Of a stretch of DNA of 32,341 bases, positions 17,031-24,157 are shown in pieces; position 1 is the stretch's first letter, and the number at the start of each line of letters is the position of its first letter. Origin of the DNA: a virus; IMG/VR virus record IMGVR_UViG_3300018481_000054, positions 1-32,341 of that record; one strand, 5' to 3'. The notes under the pieces were generated by a model. That model did not search any database, was not told the DNA's origin, and worked only from the letters and a program-made list of their open reading frames with translations. Position numbers and translations under genes: made by a program.

Positions 17031-19034
17031 ACCATCCAGGGTGTCGTGCCCCTTCAGTCGCCACTCGGTGATGGAGGGGAACCCGTCCGTACGCCGGTGC
17101 TGAACCCCGAGTCGCTTCCGCGCACTGTGCACCGCCCCCTTCTTGATCCCCATCTCGAGCGCGTGCTCCATCACCAATGAGCTGGCCACCCAGCCGCCCT
17201 TCCCGGGGTCGCCCTGCTCTTGCAGGAACCTGCTGAGGAAGTCCACCGCGTCGTTGGCGTCCATGAGCGCTTCGCCATCGGTGTTGCTAGCCTGCATGGC
17301 CTCGCGCATGGTGCCATTGAAGTCGGCCCCCCACTTAACCTTCGCCGTGGGGAGCTTGTTCCCCTCGCTATCCAGCACGGTGGCCGCTGTGATGGTGAAC
17401 TCGTGACGTGGGAGAGTATCGCTCGGGCCGAGATTGTTCTTCACTGTGCCGAAGATCCGGTGCGTGTGATCCAGGGGGTGGTGGATCACCGCATGCACCG
17501 ACCTCGCCACCGCAGTAAACGCCTTGCTCGCCATGACTGAGTTGAGGATGTCGTCCCCGCCTGACTTGTTGAAGTGCATGATGCCGAGGGCAGCAGCGTC
17601 GGTGGCCCCCAGCATCTTGGTCATAGGCTCGAGCGCCCTGCGTACCTCACCATCACGGTGGCTGTCCAGGCTGGCGGTCAAGCGGCTGATGAGAGGGTCG
17701 AAGAAGATGAAGGACACATCCTCTTGTCGTATCAGCGCCTCGGTCTTGTTGACATCACGGGGCAGCATCAGCTCCTCGATGTGGGTGTCGCCCTCCATGT
17801 CAACGCTGACAGCTTCCACATGCAGGACCAGGTCGAGGTTGGCATTGTTCGCCATCAGCCGGGGCACCACGACGTGCTCCCAGGAGTCCTCGGTAGCGAT
17901 GATGATGACCGACTTCGGGGTGCCGTAGTCGGCTCCCAGCAGGGTGCCACGAGTGATGGCTGCTGAGGCCCAATAGCCGATACTTGACTTGCCTGTTCCC
18001 TCCTTACCAGCGAGGATGCCTAGTGTTCCCTTGGCTAGTCTACCTTCCCACAGCCAGGTGGCTGCGCTCGGTTGGATAGTGCTCGCTCTGATCACCTTCA
18101 ATCCACTTGACTCGGGGGCTTTGACCTTTGGCTTCTCAGCCTTCGGCCCTATCAGCCCGTCTGTCCACGACCCCCCCGTCAATTCCCCTATGGATAGGGG
18201 TCTATTGGTGGGCAGGTCCATCGAGGAGGAGAACACGTAGACCTCCCCCTCGCCGGTGTACCCGATGGTCCCGCTGACACCCTCGCGTTTCCCCTCCCTG
18301 GTGAAGAGCACGTAGGGTTCGTCACCTCCGCCGGTGTCCAGCATCACATGGTGGACGTGGTACTGCTCTACCATCACATCGATAGCGTCTACAGTGAGCA
18401 GTGGGAGGTTGACCCGGTCACTCTCCTTCAGCGCTCGGCGGATCCCGCTAGCTCGGCCGGCGACCCCGTCCACCACCGACTGGAGCATGTCCACGAACTT
18501 CGCCGGCAGGACCTCGGGTGGATCCCAGGGGTCGCGGTCATCCCATGACCCCCACGGGGTGACGACTCCCGGGGCGACCACCCACCCCGAGTCTGCCCGG
18601 ACGTCGATAAGGTTCGCCCACTGGAGCGGCACTCTGTTGCCGAACATCTTCCCCGTTGGCTTGCGGAGGTAGCGGTGTTCCCCTCCACTGGCGGTGTCCA
18701 CACACCAGCCGGGGGGCAGACCGATGGAGTCAGCGAAGCCCACCCCGTCGAACCCGTGCCTGTCACAGTCGAAGACGATGTACCCCGCCGACCCGGGGAC
18801 CAGCCCCACGCCGAGCACTTCACCATCTCTGTTGTTGATGGCGCGGAACCAGCTCTCGATCTGCTCGGGGTCGGTGGAGCCATCCAGGTGGCCGCGCCCC
18901 CCATTCAGGGGGCGCTTGTTCGTGAGCCCTTTCCTGTCATCCCAAGAGATCCCAACGGGGAAGACCTTGAAGCCTCGAGAGGCCCAGAGCAGGGCGAGGT
19001 TGCGCGCGGTTTCTAGCTCCAGCGCGGTAGCCAC
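17010..19034 (-). CDS. Primase-polymerase / RepA-type helicase fusion
   Basis: A 674-residue replication protein with two domains. Residues about 1-190 are an AEP-type Prim-Pol. The metal-binding pair is D89/D91 in IVFDCDRHG, H120 lies in SGGEHRYLR, and D144 in LIDVRADSGWVVAPG. Residues about 325-540 are a RecA-fold ATPase of the RepA/AAA_25 type, with Walker A GKEGTGKS (343-350), TED (381-383) and Walker B FIFFD (442-446). A C-terminal helical region may be a winged helix. It should prime and unwind phage DNA. The GTG start has a weak ribosome-binding site but follows a small ORF stop by one base. There is no phage DNA polymerase in the window. Confidence 0.87.
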   Translation of the reverse strand: MATALELETARNLALLWASRGFKVFPVGISWDDRKGLTNKRPLNGGRGHLDGSTDPEQIESWFRAINNRDGEVLGVGLVPGSAGYIVFDCDRHGFDGVGFADSIGLPPGWCVDTASGGEHRYLRKPTGKMFGNRVPLQWANLIDVRADSGWVVAPGVVTPWGSWDDRDPWDPPEVLPAKFVDMLQSVVDGVAGRASGIRRALKESDRVNLPLLTVDAIDVMVEQYHVHHVMLDTGGGDEPYVLFTREGKREGVSGTIGYTGEGEVYVFSSSMDLPTNRPLSIGELTGGSWTDGLIGPKAEKPKVKAPESSGLKVIRASTIQPSAATWLWEGRLAKGTLGILAGKEGTGKSSIGYWASAAITRGTLLGADYGTPKSVIIIATEDSWEHVVVPRLMANNANLDLVLHVEAVSVDMEGDTHIEELMLPRDVNKTEALIRQEDVSFIFFDPLISRLTASLDSHRDGEVRRALEPMTKMLGATDAAALGIMHFNKSGGDDILNSVMASKAFTAVARSVHAVIHHPLDHTHRIFGTVKNNLGPSDTLPRHEFTITAATVLDSEGNKLPTAKVKWGADFNGTMREAMQASNTDGEALMDANDAVDFLSRFLQEQGDPGKGGWVASSLVMEHALEMGIKKGAVHSARKRLGVQHRRTDGFPSITEWRLKGHDTLDGLVKSKD

Positions 19035-19035
19035 C

Positions 19036-19137
19036 TCAGTTTGCTTCCCCGGGGCTCACTATGGCATCCTTAGGGTAGTGGCCTCCGTCCGTGGCTTCCG
19101 TGGTGGTTCCTCCGGGCGGAGGCTGCTGTACGTGCAT
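19036..19137 (-). CDS. Possible 33-residue leader peptide upstream of primase
   Basis: The ATG at 19137 has AGGAGA four bases upstream. The reading frame (MHVQQPPPGGTTTEATDGGH and onward) ends in a TGA one base before the primase GTG. This would couple translation and compensate for the weak primase ribosome-binding site. The peptide is Pro/Gly/Thr rich with no recognised domain. The spacing is seen; its coding status is inferred. Confidence 0.4.
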   Translation of the reverse strand: MHVQQPPPGGTTTEATDGGHYPKDAIVSPGEAN

Positions 19138-19237
19138 CCTGTCTCCTGGGTGTAGTTCGCGAGGCCCTGAGAATGACGGAGAAGCTTCGCGGGTGCCGGA
19201 CCTATGGTTGTGGTAGCCCCCCGTGCCAGGAAGCAAA

Positions 19238-19272
19238 GGGGGTGCCCCAGCATACTCTGCTGAAGCACCCCC
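19238..19272 (-). terminator. Stem-loop terminator after the ssDNA-binding-like gene
   Basis: Read on the minus strand, GGGGGTGC pairs with GCACCCCC. Inside lies a second stem, CAGCA/TGCTG, around a five-base loop. CCTTTGCTTCC follows, giving a short T-rich tail. It begins about ten bases after the stop codon at 19283, so it probably reduces transcription into the primase gene. The 19138-19237 stretch otherwise holds no gene or clear promoter that I can see. Confidence 0.6.
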
Positions 19273-19282
19273 CCGCTACCCC

Positions 19283-19753
19283 CTACTTGCGAGCCTTGAC
19301 CAGACCCGCGAGGGCGTCCATGCTGCCGACCGGCGGGGTGTAGACCGCTGTGTACTCCTTCGGCGGGAAGCCCTTGCCCGTCTTCGGCTTCGGCCCATCC
19401 TTCACGTAGGTGATGGACAGGATGCCACCGACGTCGATCCCCGCAGCCCCCGCCGTCTTCACCGCAGCCCTCACGGCGTTGGCCCGAGCCGAGCCCTTGG
19501 GCAGAACCACCAGGCGGTCCCCGTTGTCGTCGTCGATCTCCGGGTCGCGCTCCGCGGTGTTGATCAGGATGGTGACCTCCATCTTGGGGTCGGTCTTCGC
19601 CTCATCCCAGAAGGCAGGCTGGCCGTCGGTGAAGTCCCTGGCCTGCCGTGCCTCCGGCTCGCGCTTGACCTCACCCTTGACGGTGTGGCCGAGGGTCAGC
19701 CAACTCGCCCATGGGGTGCCACCGCTCATCAACATATCGTTTCCGCTGCTCAT
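19283..19753 (-). CDS. Putative phage ssDNA-binding protein
   Basis: A 156-residue protein. The order of segments resembles OB-like ssDNA-binding proteins of actinobacteriophages: WLTLGHTVKGEVKREPEARQ, a DFTDGQPAFWDEAKTDPKME strand region, ILINTAERDPEIDDDNGDR, RANAVRAAVKTAGAAGIDVG, and ITYVKDGP with an aromatic end. It should coat single strands during replication and recombination beside the primase and the nuclease. The ribosome-binding site AAAAGGAG lies in the last codons of the upstream gene. This is a pattern match from memory, not a search. Confidence 0.55.
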   Translation of the reverse strand: MSSGNDMLMSGGTPWASWLTLGHTVKGEVKREPEARQARDFTDGQPAFWDEAKTDPKMEVTILINTAERDPEIDDDNGDRLVVLPKGSARANAVRAAVKTAGAAGIDVGGILSITYVKDGPKPKTGKGFPPKEYTAVYTPPVGSMDALAGLVKARK

Positions 19754-19756
19754 GCG

Positions 19757-20062
19757 TCACTTCTCCTTTTCAGTGTTGCGATGCCCAGCTCTGGGCACCG
19801 GTTTCATCGCGAGCAACATCGCCCGCTTCCCGAGCATCAGCCCGGAGTCAATGGCCTTGCGAGCTGTCGCCGCAGAGGCGTACGGCCCGTAGGCGATCGG
19901 TGGTGTGGTGTCAACGATGACCACCCACCTGACTTCCCCGTCCGACTCCACGACAGCGGTCGCTATCGCATCAGCGGCGGCACGGAGGTCCTCGTATGGT
20001 CCTGCTGTGAGTGCAGCGTAGGCTGACTCACGGTGGTGCTTGAGTGTGCGCTCTTTCATCAT
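19757..20062 (-). CDS. Hypothetical protein
   Basis: A 101-residue protein (100 if the second of two tandem ATGs is used) that overlaps the stop of the small membrane gene before it. It has an N-terminal helical part (HHRESAYAALTAGPYEDLRA), a strand region (EVRWVVIVDTTPPIAYGPYA) and a basic C-terminus. The layout suggests a small alpha/beta domain. No function is recognised. Its C-terminal codons carry the ribosome-binding site of the ssDNA-binding-like gene. Confidence 0.6.
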   Translation of the reverse strand: MMKERTLKHHRESAYAALTAGPYEDLRAAADAIATAVVESDGEVRWVVIVDTTPPIAYGPYASAATARKAIDSGLMLGKRAMLLAMKPVPRAGHRNTEKEK

Positions 20063-20172
20063 ACCGCCAGTGCGATGAGTAGGATGGAGATTGTCACCAT
20101 CATCACGAGCCCAACTGCGATCAGGGTGTAGACGATGATGGTGGCAGCGATGTGCACCCAGTCCCTCTTCAT
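20059..20172 (-). CDS. 37-residue single-span membrane protein
   Basis: Begins MKRDWVHIAATIIVYTLIAV, continues with GLVMMVTISILLIALAV, and is nearly all one hydrophobic helix with a basic N-terminus. The ATG overlaps the nuclease stop (ATGA), and its own stop overlaps the next start, so it sits in a tightly coupled series. A membrane peptide within a replication operon is unexpected. It might tether replication proteins to the membrane, but this is speculative. Confidence 0.55.
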   Translation of the reverse strand: MKRDWVHIAATIIVYTLIAVGLVMMVTISILLIALAV

Positions 20173-20963
20173 GCCCACGCCGGTCGCGAGGAAGACACCG
20201 CCACCCCGGACTTGCGAGCGGCCCGGACAGCGCAAGCGAGCTGGGCATACTTCCACCCCTCATTGATGTCGATCCACACCGGCTCGATCTTGGCGGTACC
20301 CCGCTCCACCTGGATGATGAGCGCCCAGTCCTGGTTGATGTCGAAGTGGCTCCACTCCCCCACCCGGTCCAGGTCCACCATCGGTCGCCCCCAGCGATCC
20401 CTCGAGGGCTCGTTGGAAAGGTAGGGCAGCCCATGGGCGTAGACCCCTGTCTGGATCGCCCACGACATCACCTTGTACCGCTCGTTGGTGATCTCCGCTA
20501 CGCTCTTGGTGTCACCAACGATCACCGTGTCACTCACAACGTGGCGCAGGAGCAGGTCCATGGTTCCTGCGCAGAGTTCGGGCAGCCCCTGAGTCACGAC
20601 GAACATCTCGCTGGCCAGGATCTCGAAGCCGTTGTTGTGGATGAAGTCGTACACCGCCTTGCCATCACTCCTGGCCGGCTCTGGAATCCTGCTGATGTTG
20701 ACTCCCCCATGCAGAGCCTCCACCACCATGTGGATGTTCGTGCCGTCGCTGGCAGCGGTGGCATCGTTCCTCTTCTCAGCCTCGTCGTACAGGGGGCGGA
20801 AGGCTTTCCACCCCGTGTCCTTGACCAGGGCCAGCCGAGTCATGAGGTCATCGTTCTTGGCCACGGTACGGAGCGTGCTCGCGGCGATGTAGGGCATCAA
20901 GCCGGACTTGTCCTCCATCGCCCCTGCGAGGGTGCTCGGTCTGGTGGCTGGTTGGGTGCTCAC
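20169..20963 (-). CDS. Cas4/RecB-type PD-(D/E)XK exonuclease
   Basis: A 264-residue nuclease. Motifs in order are GTNIHMVVEAL (the GxxxH of RecB-family nucleases), GTMDLLL and VIVGDTKSV (catalytic Asp and D-x-K), then WAIQTGVYAHGL (the QxxxY motif). No cysteine cluster of the iron-sulphur Cas4 type is evident. It probably resects DNA ends during recombination, near the putative ssDNA-binding protein. I chose the GTG at 20963 because it overlaps the previous stop (GTGA) and has AGGAAGG eight bases upstream. A GTG at 20996 is possible but less well placed. Confidence 0.82.
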   Translation of the reverse strand: MSTQPATRPSTLAGAMEDKSGLMPYIAASTLRTVAKNDDLMTRLALVKDTGWKAFRPLYDEAEKRNDATAASDGTNIHMVVEALHGGVNISRIPEPARSDGKAVYDFIHNNGFEILASEMFVVTQGLPELCAGTMDLLLRHVVSDTVIVGDTKSVAEITNERYKVMSWAIQTGVYAHGLPYLSNEPSRDRWGRPMVDLDRVGEWSHFDINQDWALIIQVERGTAKIEPVWIDINEGWKYAQLACAVRAARKSGVAVSSSRPAWA

Positions 20964-21409
20964 TTGAATGGCCTTCCTATGTCTAGCCACGGCCACTCTA
21001 TTACGAGCCGTAGGATGGTGTAGTCAGCTGCGAGAGTTGACCTGTTGAGTGGGTGCTCACTGTTCGGCCCGTGGCGGGAGCGGTTCTTCCCATTATGGCG
21101 GTAGTAGCTCTTATGGAGACGGTCCTCGAGCAGCCTAGGTGCTTTATCCTCACGCCCACCCATCCAGAGCTCACTCTCTTCTGGCATGTACTCCCACAGG
21201 AGCGGAACCAGTGGGACATAGAGCCTTGGGGACCAGCACGGGATATTGCCCTCGTAGTCCCCATGGAACACGTGGGGGTCACCCCCTGCGATTTCAGCCA
21301 GCGCCCATGTGTAGAGGCCGAGCTTCATATGGGAGGTCATGCGCCTGCTGTCGTTCCCGCTGCTACCTCCTGGTGCGGGGTTGACCATAGCCGCATAGGG
21401 TCGCGTCAT
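20960..21409 (-). CDS. Unknown protein between nuclease and modification genes
   Basis: A 149-residue protein not recognised. From the ATG at 21409 (ATGA overlap with the previous stop) it contains SHMKLGLYTWALAEIAGGDP, an aromatic/Pro region (CWSPRLYVPLVPLLWEYMP), a basic His/Arg/Asn-rich middle, and LAADYTILRLVIEWPWLDIG at the end. The many His, Trp and Tyr residues could suit an enzyme. A GTG at 21421 would add four residues but has no spacing for its ribosome-binding site. It is coupled to the ThyA-like series, so a role in DNA modification is worth testing. Confidence 0.6.
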   Translation of the reverse strand: MTRPYAAMVNPAPGGSSGNDSRRMTSHMKLGLYTWALAEIAGGDPHVFHGDYEGNIPCWSPRLYVPLVPLLWEYMPEESELWMGGREDKAPRLLEDRLHKSYYRHNGKNRSRHGPNSEHPLNRSTLAADYTILRLVIEWPWLDIGRPFK

Positions 21410-21768
21410 GTAGTCTCGCACCCTTCATCGTGTTGGATGTGGCTGATGGAGAGGAAGGAGTCGTGGAAGCTCCCAATGGGACTGTACCAGTTGATGGCCT
21501 CAGTCATATGCGACTGCCACATGCATGGAGGGAGCAACTGGTCGTTGTAGGCGAACAGGATGCTGTAGCCATCCCTCTGCGCGGCCTGGGCGTCACGGAG
21601 GAGGAAGACTGGAACCGTCCCCGCGTTGCCCCCCCAGTTCACCACGTAGAGCCTGCGGCGCTGCGGGGTGGAGTGGTAGATGGTCCACTCAGCCCCACGG
21701 TCATGCCCGTACGCCTTCACCCGCATCGTCTCGCTGTCCCAGGTGACTGTGGTGAGGAACTTGCTCAT
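21406..21768 (-). CDS. Unknown protein downstream of the dCMP hydroxymethylase-like gene
   Basis: A 120-residue protein whose ATG overlaps the ThyA-like stop (ATGA). The first half looks like a beta-sheet domain (KFLTTVTWDSETMRVKAYGH, then RGAEWTIYHSTPQRRRLYVV). The second half is helix and loop with several aromatics (LLRDAQAAQRDGYSILFAYN; MTEAINWYSPIGSFHD) and late His/Cys residues. No family recognised. Its position makes it a candidate accessory protein of the nucleotide module. Confidence 0.6.
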   Translation of the reverse strand: MSKFLTTVTWDSETMRVKAYGHDRGAEWTIYHSTPQRRRLYVVNWGGNAGTVPVFLLRDAQAAQRDGYSILFAYNDQLLPPCMWQSHMTEAINWYSPIGSFHDSFLSISHIQHDEGCETT

Positions 21769-22586
21769 AGTCCCACGCTCACAGCGGCTGCAAGGCTCTG
21801 CTCGTACTCGGTGGGGTCGTCCACTGGCCTGCCGGCGAGGATGGCTCGGGCTCGCCGGCTGATCTCTGCGATGCCACCCCCCACTGCTCCCCAGCGGGGG
21901 CGGTAGATGAACTCGTGGGACTCGGGCTGCGGCACGGACCTCAGCTCCCTCGCCTTGTCGATGTCGTTGAGATAGAGATGGAGGCTGCCGACGGTGTGGC
22001 AGTACTCGCCAGGCTCGACATCCAGGGCGTCTGCCATCGCACACTGCAACGACGTGAACTGGAAGAGGTCGTAGGGCAGCCCCAGCCAGACGTCGTTGCT
22101 CCTCATGCTGACCCGCATCCCGAGCCGTGGCCCTTGCCAGAGGAACTGGATGGTGAGGGTGCAGGGCACGTCAGCCACGAACCTCTCGAGGTCGTTCGGC
22201 CCGTGGTAGATGCTGACCACAGCCTGCCTGGTTCCGTGGTCCTTCACCAGCAGGGAGTGGGCGCGGGCGAGCTGACCATAGACCCGCTGCCCGTATGCCC
22301 CGTGGAAGATGCCCTCGTCGGCGTACTGTGCCATCGACTTGGAGCCACGCATCACCGTGTCAGGTGCGGCGAGCTGCCCCACGAGCTGGAGTGCCTCCAC
22401 CGCCCCGATGAACTGGCGGGCCTCGCGGTCAGGGAGGTAGACCGGCAGGTGGGGGTGGATGATGTGGGTCGTGTAGTTCTGCACTTCCTTGGTGGCCATG
22501 CCTCGGGCGTTGACCTCAGTTCCGAGCATCGCTGTTTGGATCGCCCAGTAGCAGGCTTCTTGTGGGGTCAGCACGTTCATCTCCAT
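21765..22586 (-). CDS. ThyA-fold pyrimidine C5 enzyme, likely dCMP hydroxymethylase
   Basis: A 273-residue member of the thymidylate synthase superfamily, which adds a one-carbon unit from methylene-tetrahydrofolate to C5 of a pyrimidine nucleotide. The active-site Cys is in DVPCTLTIQFLW. Then come MRSNDVWLGLPYDLF and GSLHLYLND. Thymidylate synthases have PCH, QRSCD, GLPFN and GDTHLY here. The Asn of GLPFN reads the uracil base, and T4 dCMP hydroxymethylase has Asp (D179) there, with CT-x-T, MRSNDV and GSLH as I recall. The Asp in GLPYD therefore points to dCMP as substrate. Overlapping kinase, dUTPase/dCTPase and deaminase genes fit a modified-cytosine pathway. A dCMP methylase is the alternative product type. 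Confidence 0.75.
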   Translation of the reverse strand: MEMNVLTPQEACYWAIQTAMLGTEVNARGMATKEVQNYTTHIIHPHLPVYLPDREARQFIGAVEALQLVGQLAAPDTVMRGSKSMAQYADEGIFHGAYGQRVYGQLARAHSLLVKDHGTRQAVVSIYHGPNDLERFVADVPCTLTIQFLWQGPRLGMRVSMRSNDVWLGLPYDLFQFTSLQCAMADALDVEPGEYCHTVGSLHLYLNDIDKARELRSVPQPESHEFIYRPRWGAVGGGIAEISRRARAILAGRPVDDPTEYEQSLAAAVSVGL

Positions 22587-23062
22587 CAGGTGGTTCCCTT
22601 TCTGATCTGCTTGAGCAGGTTACTGGTGACAACGGTCACCGGCATGTAGAGGATGTCGCCACGGATGGCGAGCTTGAGGAACTCGCGCTGCCCCATCATG
22701 GCGTGGTAGGCGTCGGTGTTGGACTCGCCCCGCCTCTGGATGGTGTCGTTGATCTCCTGGTAGGGGCGAACGATGATGTCCACTCGTGCCCCTTGGTTGG
22801 CGTACCAGAGGCAGACCAGCTCCCAGTTTGACTGGTTCAGGGTGGGCCGGTGGAACCCGAGCTTGGACCACACCTTGGACCCGATGAAGGAGCGGTCCAT
22901 GACCACGTTGGCATACTTAGCGACCTTGACTACGTACTCTTCGAGAGGGTGCTTCCCGTTAGGCACCCCGTAGTGGAACAGGGTAGACCCATCCCGCTGG
23001 AATATCCAGTGAGCATGTGTCGACTTGCCGACGGCATCAGCTCCCTCGAGGATGCTGATCAT
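22586..23062 (-). CDS. Deoxynucleoside monophosphate kinase (thymidylate kinase-like)
   Basis: A 158-residue P-loop kinase from the ATG at 23062, which overlaps the previous stop (ATGA). MISILEGADAVGKSTHAHWI is the phosphate-binding loop, in the form usual for thymidylate kinases. VVMDRSFIGSKVW provides the Asp-Arg motif near the substrate, and RPYQEINDTIQRRGE may be the lid. It should phosphorylate a deoxynucleotide. Next to the dCMP hydroxymethylase-like gene, the natural substrate may be the 5-modified dCMP, parallel to T4 gene 1 kinase. dTMP is the default alternative. Confidence 0.75.
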   Translation of the reverse strand: MISILEGADAVGKSTHAHWIFQRDGSTLFHYGVPNGKHPLEEYVVKVAKYANVVMDRSFIGSKVWSKLGFHRPTLNQSNWELVCLWYANQGARVDIIVRPYQEINDTIQRRGESNTDAYHAMMGQREFLKLAIRGDILYMPVTVVTSNLLKQIRKGTT

Positions 23063-23403
23063 CTGTGGTGGTTCCTCCTTGCCTTGTTGATAGCGGTCTT
23101 CCTGGCGTAGGCTACTGCCCACTCCTCGTCGGTAACGTCGACTGTGATAGCCAGCGCCCCCACGAAGTGTACGACGTCTACGAGTTCCTCGATGTAGGCG
23201 TCACGGTCGAAGTGGGTGGGGTCCCCTATGTCCCACCACTTCCACCCCCTGACCTCTTGCAGGACCTCAGTGGCCTCCACGATCAGCCCGAGCACCATGT
23301 TCCGCACCCATGCTATCTTCTCCTCAGGTGGCAGCACGGCAGGGTCGCCACCGAAGTAGTTGATCTGCAGGTCCCGCGTGCTCGCCAGCCAGTCGGGGGT
23401 CAT
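23059..23403 (-). CDS. All-alpha NTP pyrophosphatase (dUTPase/dCTPase type)
   Basis: A 114-residue helical protein of the dimeric dUTPase/MazG-like superfamily, which hydrolyses (d)NTP to (d)NMP and pyrophosphate. The metal-binding helices are visible: LIVEATEVLQEVRGWKWW carries the E-x3-E set, and YIEELVDVVHFVGAL the E-x2-D set, with a late KTAINKAR. T4 gp56 dCTPase-dUTPase has a similar ELVD-x2-HF motif as I recall. In this operon it could both make dUMP/dCMP and remove unmodified dCTP. The ATG overlaps the deaminase stop. Confidence 0.75.
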   Translation of the reverse strand: MTPDWLASTRDLQINYFGGDPAVLPPEEKIAWVRNMVLGLIVEATEVLQEVRGWKWWDIGDPTHFDRDAYIEELVDVVHFVGALAITVDVTDEEWAVAYARKTAINKARRNHHR

Positions 23404-23831
23404 CGTGCCGACCCAATGATGTGCCAGAGGTCAAGCCCGAGCTTCTCCGCGAGCTCGATGGTGGGGGCGTCAGGGTAGCGCTCCCAGTCGGGGGCGTGGA
23501 GCCAGTAGACCTTCTCGATCCCATACGAGGCTGCCAGCAGGACGCAGGGTGAGCAGGGGAAGTGGGTGACAGCCAGAATACCCCCCCGCGCGAGCGTTGG
23601 GGTGGTGTAGCGAAGGGCGTTGGCCTCGCCGTGGATCACGTACGGCCTGCGACCCTGCCTGTCGTTCCAGTCGATGCTGGCCCCTGCGATGGTCCCGTTG
23701 TAACCGACACCGAGGACGATTCCGTCCTTGTCGAGGACGCAAGCCCCGACCTTGCAGTGGGGGTCTTCGCTCCGCGCTGCCGAGGCCAGTGCGATGTTCA
23801 TCGCATGGTCGGCCCAGGTGGGCCTACTCAT
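23400..23831 (-). CDS. dCMP deaminase
   Basis: A 143-residue zinc deaminase converting dCMP to dUMP. The zinc ligands and catalytic Glu are clear: HGEANALRY (HxE) and FPCSPCVLLA (PCxxC). The N-terminus ADHAMNIALASAARSEDPHC and VGACVLDKDGIVLGVGYNGT are standard for the family. The ATG at 23831 overlaps the end of the upstream gene by eight bases. It feeds the dUMP/dTMP pool, while the neighbouring ThyA-like enzyme seems to draw on the same dCMP, the same pairing that T4 has. Confidence 0.88.
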   Translation of the reverse strand: MSRPTWADHAMNIALASAARSEDPHCKVGACVLDKDGIVLGVGYNGTIAGASIDWNDRQGRRPYVIHGEANALRYTTPTLARGGILAVTHFPCSPCVLLAASYGIEKVYWLHAPDWERYPDAPTIELAEKLGLDLWHIIGSAR

Positions 23832-24045
23832 CTTCGGCCATGTCAGCGTTGTGGAGGTCCAGGATGTGCGACATGATGTTGGGTGCCTGCATGAGCGCCT
23901 GCATGGCGGTCGTGGCCTGCATGTCGGTGTCTTCGGTGGGCAGGAGGGAGAGCTGGACGGACACCCCCGCCTCAGCAACAGCGAACCTGATGTGGCGGCC
24001 GAACTCGTCAGTCCAGACGGTGGCCTCAACTTCAACGTAGTGCAT
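23824..24045 (-). CDS. Small acidic protein, first gene of the nucleotide operon
   Basis: A 73-residue protein with GAGGAGCCACCAC before its ATG. The first half is strand-like (HYVEVEATVWTDEFGRHIRF), and the second half is a Met-rich helix (AMQALMQAPNIMSHILDLHN) with an acidic end. No function recognised. It is the first gene after the promoter at 24099-24127 and overlaps the deaminase gene. Confidence 0.6.
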   Translation of the reverse strand: MHYVEVEATVWTDEFGRHIRFAVAEAGVSVQLSLLPTEDTDMQATTAMQALMQAPNIMSHILDLHNADMAEDE

Positions 24046-24098
24046 GTGGTGGCTCCTCAGTTATCTCGTTCGTCTCATCTCCGGTGTCGTGCACCCTA

Positions 24099-24127
24099 AG
24101 CATAGCGCACCCCCCCTAAGGAAGCAA
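24099..24127 (-). promoter_or_regulatory. Promoter of the nucleotide/replication operon
   Basis: On the minus strand, TTGCTT (24127-24122) and TATGCT (24104-24099) are separated by exactly 17 bases, about 53 bases before the ATG at 24045. The same -35 hexamer and spacing recur at 25041-25018 and 32132-32104. A palindrome is centred on the -35 (see the next entry). Confidence 0.6.
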
Positions 24128-24141
24128 TACCTTAGAGGGGG
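24111..24141. repeat. Palindrome centred on the -35 box: operator or hairpin
   Basis: CTAAGG (24116-24121) and CCTTAG (24130-24135) are perfect inverted arms flanking the -35. They extend to C5/G5 arms with one bulged base. It could be a repressor site that covers the -35, or the terminator of the gene ending at 24158, since it lies seventeen bases past that stop. No T run follows on the minus strand, which favours an operator. Confidence 0.45.
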
Positions 24142-24157
24142 TGATGTGCTACAGATG

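Noticed and set aside
18694-19155. Plus-strand ORFs opposite the primase gene
   Set aside because: They overlap the conserved Prim-Pol domain on the other strand and show no domain or ribosome-binding site.
19222-19238. Fourth minus-strand TTGCTT promoter near the terminator
   Set aside because: No TANNNT hexamer lies 16-19 bases downstream; the sequence is better explained as the tail of the terminator hairpin.
21765-22586. Ordinary thymidylate synthase annotation
   Set aside because: The base-reading Asn is replaced by Asp and the surrounding motifs follow dCMP hydroxymethylase; it is kept only as a lower-probability alternative.
20346-22649. Plus-strand ORFs opposite the nuclease, unknown genes and ThyA-like gene
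   Set aside because: The minus-strand frames contain catalytic motifs and coupled overlaps; the opposite frames have neither.
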